A stretch of 64,000 nucleotides of DNA from JAFECT01 sp963838235. GTDB taxonomy: Bacteria > Pseudomonadota > Alphaproteobacteria > Caulobacterales > Caulobacteraceae. Numbering within the stretch: the first letter of the stretch is position 1; each line of letters starts with the position of its first letter. The translations under genes were made by a program, and so were the position numbers. Shown here one piece after another: positions 35,077 through 44,225 of this stretch. Below the pieces are notes generated by a model. That model did no database searches. It was not told the DNA's origin and worked only from the letters and a program-made list of their open reading frames with translations. The stretch lies in contig CAWIQJ010000006.1 in assembly GCA_963838235.1 (NCBI GenBank), forward strand, positions 434,001 to 498,000. The letters are read 5' to 3'.

Positions 35077-36528
35077 ATGGCGATCCGCACCTCGCGCCAT
35101 CTCGTCGTTCCGGCTCTGGCCGCGCTTGCAACCGCGCTCAGCGGCTGCCTGGTCGGTCCGAACTACAAACAGCCGACCGTGGCGTCTACGCCCACGTTCA
35201 AGGAGTTGGAGGGTTGGAAGTCCGCTGCGCCGTCCGACGCGCTCGACCGCGGCGACTGGTGGACCCTGTTCAACGATCCGGTGCTGAACGACCTCGAAGC
35301 CAAGGTCGCGGTGTCGAACCAGAACCTCGCCGCCGCCGAGGCCGCCTACCGCAACGCCCACGCCATGGTGGCCGAAAACCGCGCGGCCCTGTTCCCCACC
35401 GTCGACCTCGACGCCAACGCCAGCGACAGCGGCGGCAAGGGCGCGACGAGCGGCGGCAGCGGAACGGGAACCAGCCACGGCGGCACGATCCAGCGCTACC
35501 AGGTGACCGTCGGCGCGACCTGGGCGCCGGACATCTGGGGCAAGGTGCGGCGCGCCATCGAAGGCGCCAAGGCCAATGCGCAAGCCAGCGCCGCGGACGT
35601 CGCCAACGCCAAGCTCTCGGCCCAGACCGAACTGGCCACCGACTATTTGCAGCTCCGCGCCGACGACGAAGAGGTGCGCCTGCTGCAGACCACCGCCGAC
35701 GCCTACCAGCGCACGCTCACGGTCACCAAGAACCGCTACGCCCAGGGCGTCGCCGCCAAGAGCGACGTGCTGACCGCCCAGACCACGCTGCTGAACGCCC
35801 AGGCGCAGACCGAGCAGACCGTGCAGGCGCGCGCGACGCTCGAACACGCGATCGCGGTGCTGGCGGGCGAGCCGCCGGCGGCGCTGGCCATCGAACCGGT
35901 CGCCAAGTTCGATCCGACCATCCCGGCGATTCCGGTCGGCGTGCCGTCGGAACTGCTCGAACGGCGCCCCGACGTCGCCGCCGCCGAACGCCAGGCCAAG
36001 AACGCCAACGCCCAGATCGGCGTGCAGACCGCCGCCTATTATCCGACCATCTCGCTGACGCCGTCGCTAGGTTACGCCTCGAGTTCGCTGAGCAAGTTGT
36101 TCTCCAGCTCGGCCTTCACCTGGACGCTCGGCGGCGACGCGACCGAGATCCTGTTCGACGGCGGCCTGCGCAAGGCCAAGGTCGCCGAGGCGCGCGCGAC
36201 CTACGATCAGAACGTGGCCGAGTATCGCCAGACCGTGCTCACCGCTTTCCAGCAAGTCGAAGACGCGCTGGCCGCGGGCAAGTACCTGGAGCAACAACAG
36301 GCGTTCCGCGCCCAAGCGTCGACCGCGGCGGACGAGAACGAGAAGATCGTGCTCAACCAGTATCGCGCCGGCCAGGCCTCGGCCACCGACGTGGTCACCG
36401 CGGAGAACACCGCGCTCTCCGCCCGCATCAGCCTGGTCTCGACCGAACAGAGCCAGCTCACCGCCGCCGTTTCGTTGATCGAGGCCCTGGGTGGCGGCTG
36501 GGCGACGAAGGAGCTACCCAAGTCCTGA
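35077..36528 (+). CDS. RND efflux outer-membrane lipoprotein (NodT/OprM family)
   Basis: The protein has 483 residues with a lipoprotein signal (ALATALSGCLVGPNYKQP; lipobox LSGC at ~residue 22). Two OEP repeats of the TolC fold follow: NQNLAAAEAAYRNAHAMVAENRAALFPTVDL and KSDVLTAQTTLLNAQAQTEQ, then SELLERRPDVAAAERQAKNANAQIGVQTAAYYPTISL and FQQVEDALAAGKYLEQQ. It forms the outer-membrane channel for the preceding adaptor and permeases. The ATG at 35077 follows an AAGGAG site that overlaps the end of mdtC, so I prefer it over the GTG at 35062. Last gene of the efflux operon. Confidence 0.93.
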   Translation: MAIRTSRHLVVPALAALATALSGCLVGPNYKQPTVASTPTFKELEGWKSAAPSDALDRGDWWTLFNDPVLNDLEAKVAVSNQNLAAAEAAYRNAHAMVAENRAALFPTVDLDANASDSGGKGATSGGSGTGTSHGGTIQRYQVTVGATWAPDIWGKVRRAIEGAKANAQASAADVANAKLSAQTELATDYLQLRADDEEVRLLQTTADAYQRTLTVTKNRYAQGVAAKSDVLTAQTTLLNAQAQTEQTVQARATLEHAIAVLAGEPPAALAIEPVAKFDPTIPAIPVGVPSELLERRPDVAAAERQAKNANAQIGVQTAAYYPTISLTPSLGYASSSLSKLFSSSAFTWTLGGDATEILFDGGLRKAKVAEARATYDQNVAEYRQTVLTAFQQVEDALAAGKYLEQQQAFRAQASTAADENEKIVLNQYRAGQASATDVVTAENTALSARISLVSTEQSQLTAAVSLIEALGGGWATKELPKS

Positions 36529-36615
36529 TGAACTAAGGATAAGTTGCGGCCACGCTCAGCCCGTTGCATGGTCCCGGCGAGGGAACGTGACGACGACGGG
36601 CGAGGGCCTCATCTG

Positions 36616-38331
36616 ATGGATCGGCGGAGCGTATTGAAGGGGGCGGCCCTGGCCGCCGCCGCCCTGGAGCTGGGCGCACAGGCAGGGACGGCGCAGGCGC
36701 AGGTCCACGGCGCTGGACTTCCGGGCAAGGACTATGCGGGGGCGCTGGCGACACTGCGCGCCTACGCCAGCCAGCATGTGAGCGGCTACGGCCTCGCGGG
36801 CCTGACGGTGACCGTGGTCGACCGCGACGGTTTCTCCGCCGAGTTTCAGCTCGGTCTCTCCGACGTGGCGCGCAACATCCCGGTCAACGCCGATCACCTG
36901 TTCCAGATCGGTTCGATCTCCAAGTCGTTCACCGCCATTGCGATCCTGCAGGCGGCGGAGGCCGGCAAGCTCGATCTCGATTCGACGGTGTCGTCGCACC
37001 TGCCGCATATCCCGATGCCGCCCGAGACGATCACCGTGCGGCATCTGCTCAGCCACGTGTCGGGCCTGCCGGACGATCCGCCGCCGTTCCCGCGCGGCGT
37101 CGATCAGCTTTGGGTCGGCTTCAAGCCGACCACGGGTTGGTCCTACAGCAATCTCGGCTTCCGCCTGCTCGGCATGATCCTCGAACAGGTGCACGGCCGG
37201 CCCTACACCGAGACCGTGCAACTGATCTTCGATCGCTTGGGCATGAAGGACGCGCGGCCGATCCTGGCCACCAGCGACCGCGAGCGTTACGCCGTGGGCC
37301 ACGGCGCCTTCCGTCCCGACCGTCCCGTCCCGTGGCCCGGCCCGATCGCCGCGGCGCCGTGGGTGGATTTCTGCGAGGCCTCCGGCTCGGTCGCCGCGCC
37401 GGCGCGAGACATGGCGAAATACATGCGCTTCCTGATCGAGTGCGGAAACGGCAAGGGCGCGCCGATCTTCTCCGATGCAACGGCGGCCGCCTTCGTGAAA
37501 CCGGTGTCGCCGGCGCTCGAGTTCGGCGCCGGGGCGCAATATGCGCTGGGCGTCGCGGTGGTGCAGAACGGCGGACGCAGCCTGATCCACCACACCGGCG
37601 GCATGATCGCCTTCTGCTCGTCCTTCCACGTGGACGCAGCCGCGGGCGTCGCCTGTTTCGCCAGCACCAACACCAACATCGACGGCTATCGCCCGCGCGA
37701 CATCACCGCCTACGCCTGCCATCTGTTTCGCACCCTGCGCGAAGGCACGGCCGCGCCGGCGCCGCGCGCGATCGAACTCGGCGACACGGTGGACAAGCCC
37801 GAGGCCTTCGCCGGCGACTATCGCACAGCGAACGGCGACGCCTTCAGCGTCCGTCCGCGCGACGGCGGTCTCGAACTCGTCGACGCGTCGGGCTCGGGCC
37901 GCCTGCAGCTGAAGGGCGACAGCGTCTTCCTGGTGAAAAAGCCCGACTGGTCGGTGCACGCTCTGGTGTTCGATCGCCGCGACGGCCAGGTGGTCGGCGC
38001 CTCGCACGGTGAGCGGCGGTTCGGTCGCGGCGCGGAGCCTGCGCCTTCAGCGCCGATTCCGCCTGAGTTCGCGAGCAAGGCTGGCCGTTACGACAACGAC
38101 GATCCGTGGCTGGGCGCCATCCGCGTCCTGGCGCGGCCGAACGGCCTCTGCCTCGACGACGGCACGCCGCTCGTACCCATCGGCGAGGGCGTTTATCGCA
38201 TCGGCCCTGATCCGGCCGGGTGCGAACGGATACGGTTCGACGGCGAGATCAACGGCCAGGCCAACCGCATGAACTTCTCGGGTGTGGACTTCTGGCGCAA
38301 GTACGATCCGGTCGCAGGCCGCGACGCCTGA
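36616..38331 (+). CDS. Secreted serine hydrolase, class C beta-lactamase / D-aminopeptidase-like
   Basis: The 571-residue protein opens with a twin-arginine-type signal (MDRRSVLKGAALAAAALELG). The penicillin-binding-like catalytic domain shows SxxK in GSISKSFTA, YSN in WSYSNLGF and HTG in LIHHTGGMIAF. The last ~170 residues resemble the beta-barrel domain found in D-aminopeptidases and esterases of this family (EAFAGDYRTANGDAFSV, then SKAGRYDNDDPWLGAIRV). Likely substrates are D-amino peptides or esters, and true beta-lactam resistance is uncertain. The ATG at 36616 begins the signal. It is followed within 55 bp by an S9 peptidase, which suggests peptide scavenging. Confidence 0.88.
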   Translation: MDRRSVLKGAALAAAALELGAQAGTAQAQVHGAGLPGKDYAGALATLRAYASQHVSGYGLAGLTVTVVDRDGFSAEFQLGLSDVARNIPVNADHLFQIGSISKSFTAIAILQAAEAGKLDLDSTVSSHLPHIPMPPETITVRHLLSHVSGLPDDPPPFPRGVDQLWVGFKPTTGWSYSNLGFRLLGMILEQVHGRPYTETVQLIFDRLGMKDARPILATSDRERYAVGHGAFRPDRPVPWPGPIAAAPWVDFCEASGSVAAPARDMAKYMRFLIECGNGKGAPIFSDATAAAFVKPVSPALEFGAGAQYALGVAVVQNGGRSLIHHTGGMIAFCSSFHVDAAAGVACFASTNTNIDGYRPRDITAYACHLFRTLREGTAAPAPRAIELGDTVDKPEAFAGDYRTANGDAFSVRPRDGGLELVDASGSGRLQLKGDSVFLVKKPDWSVHALVFDRRDGQVVGASHGERRFGRGAEPAPSAPIPPEFASKAGRYDNDDPWLGAIRVLARPNGLCLDDGTPLVPIGEGVYRIGPDPAGCERIRFDGEINGQANRMNFSGVDFWRKYDPVAGRDA

Positions 38332-38386
38332 CATCGATCATAAATGGAAAAGTGAAAGCGGCGCGCCGCGCTGTGGGAAAATAGAA

Positions 38387-40445
38387 ATGCGTTCATTCAT
38401 CGCCGCCCTGGCGCTCGCCACCGCGCTGACCGCGCCCGCATATGCCGCGCCCGCCGAGGGCCCGTCGCGCACCTTCCAGGCGAAGGATCTGTTCGCGCTG
38501 GAATACGCGAGCGATCCGCAGATTCGTCCCGACGGCGGCCAGATCGCCTTCGTGCGGTCGAGCTTCGACATCATGACCGACAGCGCGCGCAGCGCGATCT
38601 GGAGCGCCAATCCCGAAACCGGCGAGGTCGCGCCCCTGGTCACCGGGCCGGGCGGTTACTTCAGCCCGCGCTGGTCGCCGGACGGCAAGCGCCTGGCCTA
38701 TGTCTCGACTGCGGAGGACGGCCGGCCCGAGCTCTACGTGCGTTGGATCGCAACCGGCGTCACCGCCAAGATCACCGACCTGCCGGAAGGGACGGGCGAT
38801 CTCTCCTGGTCGCCGGACGGCCGCACCCTGGCCTTCTCCATGTTTGTGCCCGACGAGGGCCTGACCCTGGGCAGTCCGGTGGCCAAGCCCGAAGGCGCCA
38901 AGTGGGCGCCGCCGCTCAAGGTGATCGGCCTGTTGTCCTATCGCGCCGACGGGGCGGGCGATCTGAAGCCCGGATTCAGTCACGTGTTTCTGGTGGGCGC
39001 CGACGGCGGCTCGCCGCGGCAGGTGACCTTCGGCGCCTTCAACGACGGCGGCCCGCTGTCCTGGGCGCCGGACGGGCGGTCCTTGCTCTTCGGGTCGAAC
39101 CGCCACGCCAACTGGGAACGCGATCCGCTGAACAGCGAGGTCTATCAACTGTCGCTCGGCGACGGGACGGTGACGGCCCTGAACTCATCGCGACGGGCCC
39201 GACAACGAGGCGGTGATTTCGCCCGACGGCAAGTTGATCGCCTTCACCGGCTTCGACGATCACATCAAGGGCTATCAGAACAACCAGCTCTATGTGATGG
39301 ACCGCGACGGCGGCCATGTGCGCAGCCTGACGCCGAGCTTCGACAATTCGGTCGGCGGCCCGGTCTGGTCCGGCGACGGCAAGAGTGTGTTCGTCCAGTA
39401 CACCGACCACGCCATGACCCGCGTGGCGCGCGTGAGCCTCGACGGTCACATGCAGACGGTGGCCGAGGGCCTGGCCGGCGGCGAACTCGACCGGCCCTAC
39501 ACTGCAGGCGAATTCACCGCGTCGAAGGACGGCGTCATCGCCTTCACCTCGGGCGATCCGGCGCATCCGCCGGAACTGGCCGTCGCGCGCGGTGCAACAT
39601 CGCGCCGGCTAACGCACCTGAACGCCGACCTGTTCGCCGACAAGACCCTGGGCAAGGTCGAACATCTCGCCGTGTCATCGTCCTATGACAAGAAGCCGAT
39701 CGACGCCTGGATGATCCTGCCGCCGAACTTCGATCCGGCGAAAAAATATCCGTTGATTCTCGAGATCCACGGTGGACCGTTCGACGCCTACGGTCCCGTG
39801 TTCACGTCCGAGCTGCAGCTCTATGCGGCGGCGGGCTATGTCGTGGTCTATTCCAACCCGCGCGGTTCGACGTCGTACGGCGAAGGCTTCGCCGACGAAA
39901 TCGACATGAACTATCCGAGTCACGACTACGACGACCTGATGAGCGTGGTGGACGCCGCCGTCGCCAAGGGCTCGGTGGACGCGAACCAGATGTTCGTCAC
40001 CGGCGGCTCCGGCGGCGGTTTGCTGACTGCCTGGATCGTCGGCAAGACCAACCGCTTCAAAGCCGCCGCGGTGCAGAAGCCGGTGATCAACTGGTCGAGC
40101 GAGGTGCTGACCACCGACGGCTACAACTTCATGGCCAAATACTGGTTCGGCAAGATGCCGTGGGAGGATCCGGTGAACTACTGGCGCCGCTCGCCGCTGT
40201 CGCTGGTCGGCAATGTGACCACGCCGACCCTGGTCATGGTGGGCGAAGAAGACCACCGCACCCCGGACAGCGAGGCCGAACAATATTACGCCGCCCTGCA
40301 GCTTCGCGGCGTACCCTCGGCGATGATCAAGGTCCCCGGCGCCTCGCACGGCGGCTTCGAAGCGCGCCCGTCGCAACAGGCGGCCGAGGCGTCGGCGATC
40401 CTGGCGTGGTTCGACAAGTACAAGAACGGGGCGGCGAAGCCGTAG
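38387..40445 (+). CDS. S9 family prolyl-oligopeptidase-like peptidase (one frameshift)
   Basis: This exported serine peptidase has ~685 residues, with a signal peptide MRSFIAALALATALTAPAYA. An N-terminal beta-propeller with repeated WSPDG/RPDGG blades runs to ~residue 420, then an alpha/beta-hydrolase domain. The catalytic Ser is in TGGSGGGLL, the Asp in GEEDHRTPDSEA and the His in ASHGGFEARP; the ILEIHGGPFDAYG oxyanion segment is present. The frame breaks near 39184 inside the propeller (..TALNSS to GPDNEAVISPDGK). One base removed restores it. The total length of 2059 nt leaves one extra base. Acylaminoacyl or dipeptidyl peptidase activity is expected. Confidence 0.88.
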
Positions 40446-40531
40446 GCGCCAACAGTTCCTTCTTACATTCCGGAGATGGCGGAGTGCTAATTGGCTGCGC
40501 CTCGCGCCGCGTCGATATCCGCCGATTGCGG

Positions 40532-40582
40532 GGTCCGCTTTCGGGCAGGAGGCCGGCGACCGCTGTCGACCCGAAGCGGACC
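40532..40582. repeat. Palindromic element with GGTCCGCTT / AAGCGGACC arms
   Basis: Arms ggtccgctttcggg (40532-40545) and cccgaagcggacc (40570-40582) pair with one bulged T. A similar 51-bp element lies at 42211-42261 and a looser one at 41483-41542, all inside the AT-richer island. Confidence 0.65.
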
Positions 40583-40637
40583 AGCCCGCAGTGGTCGAAA
40601 AGTGCCATAATATGAGCAGCGGACACGCGAGGTCGTC

Positions 40638-40886
40638 TTGCCCCTCTACACTTACGTCATCACCCATGCAGGCGAGTCGGCGGCCTGCCAGCTAAGTAAG
40701 AGCAATCCTCAAGGATGGATTCTCCAAGCCATCTCGGCTGCGATGCCGCCTGTCGCCAAGGCCTTCGGCCATGAAATCCAAAGGATGAGACTTGAACCGA
40801 TCCCAGGTCTTAAACGGGCGTGGAGCGGCACGGTGCAGATCGACGGATCCCCTCTGGTCGTGCACGTCAGCGAGGCGAGACCGTGA
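40638..40886 (+). CDS. Small hypothetical protein, first of an overlapping pair
   Basis: This encodes 82 residues from a TTG at 40638 (PLYTYVITHAGESAACQLSK). It looks like a compact alpha/beta protein with no signal or membrane segment. Its stop overlaps the GTG of the next gene (GTGA), so the two are coupled. Base composition is lower in GC than the surrounding genes. Not recognised; a toxin-antitoxin-like pair is one possibility but nothing in the sequence proves it. Confidence 0.55.
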   Translation: MPLYTYVITHAGESAACQLSKSNPQGWILQAISAAMPPVAKAFGHEIQRMRLEPIPGLKRAWSGTVQIDGSPLVVHVSEARP

Positions 40887-41437
40887 CTCCTACTTCGAAC
40901 CGGAACGTCGCCTCGGTTGATACGCAGGAGTTCCGAAGCGAACTAATCGCGGCGCTGGAGCACCTGTTTCCCGCCCTGAACGTCCAATTCGTTAGCGATG
41001 GCGCTCCGAGCCTTAGCTTTCAGCTAAAGGACCATCTCGGCCGGCCACACTCGGCAATAGTGCACATCCGGCGGCGGCAGCGCGATACACTTACTAATAG
41101 GAACTTATTGCGCAGACTTCAGCTTCGGGAGTCGGACTTTTGGGGCCTTCTCGCCCGACACGTCAACGTGTCCATGCGACAAGAGCCCCCGCCGCGGAAG
41201 TTTCAATGGATAGACGGTTTCACGCCCGCGCCGCGGGAGACGCAGACCCGAGAAAAAATTCACGGCATGGCGTGGGTCTGCGCGGTTGATGAGCGCCCGT
41301 TCGTGCTGTCTCTTCAGAACACGGCCGCTGACGCATATCGCAACGGACGCTTTTCGGCTCTACTTCCAACAGGGCCTGCCGAGGAATGGCTCAAGTTCCC
41401 AATGCCACCCGAGCCGATCGAGATTACATTGGGGTAG
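40883..41437 (+). CDS. Hypothetical protein, second of an overlapping pair
   Basis: This gives 184 residues from a GTG overlapping the upstream stop. It is soluble and rich in Arg and Pro (VHIRRRQRDTLTNRNLLRRLQLRESDFWGLLARHVNVSM, then MRQEPPPRKFQWIDGF), with a mixed alpha/beta pattern ending PPEPIEITLG. No catalytic motif or family was recognised. It lies in the same AT-richer island as its partner and is followed by a palindromic element. Confidence 0.55.
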   Translation: MTPTSNRNVASVDTQEFRSELIAALEHLFPALNVQFVSDGAPSLSFQLKDHLGRPHSAIVHIRRRQRDTLTNRNLLRRLQLRESDFWGLLARHVNVSMRQEPPPRKFQWIDGFTPAPRETQTREKIHGMAWVCAVDERPFVLSLQNTAADAYRNGRFSALLPTGPAEEWLKFPMPPEPIEITLG

Positions 41438-41482
41438 GCACCAAGACTGCCTTAGCCTGTCCGGTTTCCACCCCAGCATAAG

Positions 41483-41542
41483 CGTCCGCCATGTCCGCTA
41501 TCCGGCCCTGGGCTCCCGACCGCAACCGACCCAAGGCGGACG
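41483..41542. repeat. Weaker palindromic element, CGTCCGCC / GGCGGACG arms
   Basis: Arms 41483-41490 and 41535-41542 are perfect over 8 bp. The right side (cgacccaaggcggacg) resembles the right arm of the elements at 40570-40582 and 42248-42261. It touches the 3' end of the minus-strand gene beginning at 42094. Confidence 0.45.
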
Positions 41543-42094
41543 TCAGTCCTCGGCGCCTCTGCAATTTTGTCGCACGCGTTCCACCCATGGGCGGGCGGAC
41601 AGTCCCTCTTCACGGTAGCCAAGAAGAAGGCCCCGAAGGGCGCGACAGTCGCCTGCTTTCGCCCTTTTTATTACGTCCGCGTGACTCGAGTCATACATGC
41701 TTGTGCGAATCTCATTGCGACTTTCAGGTGTGTTAGCGCACGAAAAATGTTCTGATCGTCTTAGCCAATATCTCGCGCCAGACCATCGACTGGCCCAGGT
41801 GTTTTCTTCGATCAAAATATCTATGGCATTACAGTCGCCCCGACGGGCGGCCAGTTTAAGCCAATTAAGTCCTTGCTTTCCGAAGAACAGCGTCTCAGCC
41901 GCCGCGTTGTCTCCGGAGCGGGCTTTGCGCTTCAGCTCTTGCAGCTGAGCCGGAGAGTTAATTTGAGGGCCGTCAGCAGTCACGAGCGCATCCGCACTCA
42001 CCACGCAAGGAAATGAGGCGATAGCGACGAGCGAGAAGCACACAAATAGGGCTTTCAATCGCACCTTTCCAAGCGGCTTTGCGGGTGAATACAT
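41543..42094 (-). CDS. Secreted hypothetical protein with short helical repeats
   Basis: This encodes about 183 residues. A hydrophobic signal (RLKALFVCFSLVAIASFPCVVSADA) starts a few residues in. The mature part contains Sel1/ankyrin-like helical segments (LKRKARSGDNAAAETLFFGKQGLNWLKLAARRGDCNAIDILIE; VIKRAKAGDCRALRGLLLG), which suggest a protein-binding repeat but are too few for firm assignment. The start is uncertain: ATG 42094 is used, and GTG 42064 would begin the signal more tightly. AT-richer than its neighbours. Confidence 0.55.
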   Translation of the reverse strand: MYSPAKPLGKVRLKALFVCFSLVAIASFPCVVSADALVTADGPQINSPAQLQELKRKARSGDNAAAETLFFGKQGLNWLKLAARRGDCNAIDILIEENTWASRWSGARYWLRRSEHFSCANTPESRNEIRTSMYDSSHADVIKRAKAGDCRALRGLLLGYREEGLSARPWVERVRQNCRGAED

Positions 42095-42210
42095 GAGCAG
42101 GCTGGGCGTGCGAGACGAGCGTGTCAACCATGCCAACTTCCGCTTCCCACCCCGTACGGACCGTCAGGAGGTCTGCTTGTCTCACCGTGGTACCCTGACC
42201 GCGTAAGGAA

Positions 42211-42261
42211 CGTCCGCTTTAGGGGCCAGGTCCAGGGGCCGCCTTCGACCCGAAGCGGACG
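42211..42261. repeat. Palindromic element with CGTCCGCTT / AAGCGGACG arms
   Basis: Nine-bp arms (42211-42219 and 42253-42261) are perfect. Length (51 bp) and right arm (gacccgaagcggac) match the element at 40532-40582, so these are copies of one family. Confidence 0.65.
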
Positions 42262-42328
42262 GTTGGCGGTGGAGTCCGGAAGGACCGTTTCAGGCAACGT
42301 AACTTAGGGAAAACGCTTGGGGGAGAGC

Positions 42329-42964
42329 CTATAGTAGGTCAGGATTCTTTCCACTCACTTTCTCCACAGCGGCCTGTTCAATAGCGCGGCCCACGTAATA
42401 ATAGCGCTCGTACATGGCCACTTGCTTCTGGTGCTCGCTCAGGTTCGGCGCAACACCAAGGTAGCCGAAATTCCTCACATCCAATTGACTGTTTGGGTCG
42501 GCCAGCAAGCTTCGCGCACCGTTCATCAGCGAGCGTTTCAGACCAAGTTCCAAATGCTCCCGGAAATACCCCTCGTCCATATGGTCGGCCGATAACCCTT
42601 TAAGGGAAACCTCCCACATCACTCGGCCTCGAACGAGCCAAGCGCTTTCCGTTGGGTGTCGTAGCCAATTTGGGTCACAGTTTTTCGATACACTCACAAG
42701 ATGAAGGGAGTTCTCAAAGCCAAATTCGGCGACGTATTTCTCCATAGCATCCCGTCGCGACGGCGTGACACCGCGCCAAAAACAAGCGCCGGCCTCTGCA
42801 ATGAGCGGGTCAGTCTCCACGGGCCTCGCTAAAGGTCGCGCCGGAGGAAAAGCACCCAGCTGTTGCGGAGGTAGCGGAGCCGGCGTCGGGAGAGGTGGGT
42901 CGCCGGCCGAATAACTGGTCAAAAAGAGGAGCGCGAGAGCACCTACCACAGACGGAGTTGTCAT
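42329..42964 (-). CDS. Secreted hypothetical protein
   Basis: This encodes 211 residues from ATG 42964 (MTTPSVVGALALLFLTSYSAG, a signal peptide). A Pro-rich linker (PPLPTPAPLPPQQLGAFPPARP) leads to a mostly helical domain with two Cys (GACFWRGV, SKNCDPNWL) and a repeated Tyr motif (YERYYYVGRAIEQ). No family was recognised. It resembles its neighbour at 41543 only in being small, exported and AT-richer than the flanking genes. Confidence 0.6.
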   Translation of the reverse strand: MTTPSVVGALALLFLTSYSAGDPPLPTPAPLPPQQLGAFPPARPLARPVETDPLIAEAGACFWRGVTPSRRDAMEKYVAEFGFENSLHLVSVSKNCDPNWLRHPTESAWLVRGRVMWEVSLKGLSADHMDEGYFREHLELGLKRSLMNGARSLLADPNSQLDVRNFGYLGVAPNLSEHQKQVAMYERYYYVGRAIEQAAVEKVSGKNPDLL

Positions 42965-43281
42965 CAATAACCTCCGAATTTCACCGATCCTCACACCAGG
43001 CGGCATCACCGTCTAGTGCCGTCTACGGCGACAGCTCGTTTGAAAACGACCGTTCCCCACCCTGAACGGAAGTTAGCTGGGTCCGCTTCTGGGCGCGGCG
43101 GCGGACCGCCGCCTTGGTCCGGCGCTTCGCGCGCCGGTTTGGATTCACTTGTCAAAGACCCAGCCGACGCATCGTGGCCCAGAGATAGTCGAGCCCAGGT
43201 CGTTCGTCAAGAACAAAACAGGAACGAAAAGGTCGGAGATCGACGCACCGGGGAGGCGTGGCTCATGGCGCGTCGTGGGAG
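42965..43281. other. Intergenic stretch without a convincing gene
   Basis: The 317 bp between two minus-strand genes contains short imperfect inverted repeats (for example ccgttc/gaacgg around 43050-43068, and gtccgc/gcggac near 43081-43105). Open frames here have no start context or family resemblance. Confidence 0.4.
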
Positions 43282-44103
43282 TCAGGCCGCGTCGATATCC
43301 GCCGTCCGCGCGTTGGTCAGCCAGGCGGGCGCAACGCGCTTGTTCAGCTCCAGCGCCGACAACAGCATGCGCATTTCGCTGCGCGCCGACAGCACGCTCA
43401 TGCCGAGCGCCTGGTTGGTGCGCGGCGGGTCGAGCGGCGACCAGCCGTCCTCGAACATCTCGCGATAGCCGACGCGTTCGCGCAGGCCTTCGACGATTTC
43501 GAAACCGATGCGGTCGGCCGCCTCGTTCAGGTCGGCGCCGATGCGGTCGCTGAGCCGCGTGTGCAGATGGCCGCGGCGGTTGCGCGCCACGATCCAGCGA
43601 AGGCTCTGGCGGCCGCGATAGCCGGCGGCGGCTTCGACGAAGTCCGCTACGCTCTGCGCCGCGCCGCGACCCAGGAGCATCTGCAGGTCGATGGGGCTGT
43701 CGGTGACCGGGGTGACCAGGACGTTGCTGGCGAGAATCGCGGCGGCGTTCATCCACAGCGCGTCGCGGCCCGAACTGGTGTCCACCACCAGGCAGTCGGC
43801 GCCGGCGTCCAACGCTCGCTCGACGGCGGCGTCCATCTCCTCGGTGGCCCGGCGGCTGTTGGCGGCGTTCAGGAACGAGCGGGTGGGCGGGGTGATCGAG
43901 CGCGGCGCGATCAGGCCGGCCTCGCGCCGACGCGCCACGAAGGCGTCGAGCCCGGTCCCCGAACCGTCCAGGTCCAGCACCGCGGTGGCGAATCCGGCCT
44001 CTTGCGCCGCGGTCGCCGCCGCAGCCGCCAGCGAGGTCTTACCGACGCCGCCCTTCAGGCCGAAAAAGCATACGATCTTCACGGGTCGCCCCGACTTGCT
44101 CAC
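43282..44103 (-). CDS. ParA/MipZ-family ATPase
   Basis: The protein has 273 residues with a deviant Walker A motif KGGVGKTS at 17-24, a Walker A' segment AVLDLDGSGTGLDAFVARRR, a Walker B-like CLVVDTSSGRD, and a later VTPVTDSPIDLQMLL. The segment after Walker A' resembles MipZ, the gradient-forming ATPase that places the division ring in alphaproteobacteria, more than chromosomal ParA. No ParB, parS-like site or cell-division gene is nearby, so it may be a paralogue with another cargo. MipZ itself cannot be confirmed from the sequence alone. Confidence 0.8.
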   Translation of the reverse strand: MSKSGRPVKIVCFFGLKGGVGKTSLAAAAATAAQEAGFATAVLDLDGSGTGLDAFVARRREAGLIAPRSITPPTRSFLNAANSRRATEEMDAAVERALDAGADCLVVDTSSGRDALWMNAAAILASNVLVTPVTDSPIDLQMLLGRGAAQSVADFVEAAAGYRGRQSLRWIVARNRRGHLHTRLSDRIGADLNEAADRIGFEIVEGLRERVGYREMFEDGWSPLDPPRTNQALGMSVLSARSEMRMLLSALELNKRVAPAWLTNARTADIDAA

Positions 44104-44225
44104 CCCGGGCGATCATAGCCAACCAACCCTTAATGTCGAAAGTGAAGTCCCTTCCGGCGCGAGGGCCCATTGCCACAGGGCCGCTGTCGCCCAATCATGG
44201 CCCCTGTCCTCAGGGGGTTCGCATT

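Noticed and set aside
43145..43756. 203-codon minus-strand frame overlapping the ParA/MipZ gene
   Set aside because: It is an Arg-rich shadow in another frame of a well-supported ATPase gene.
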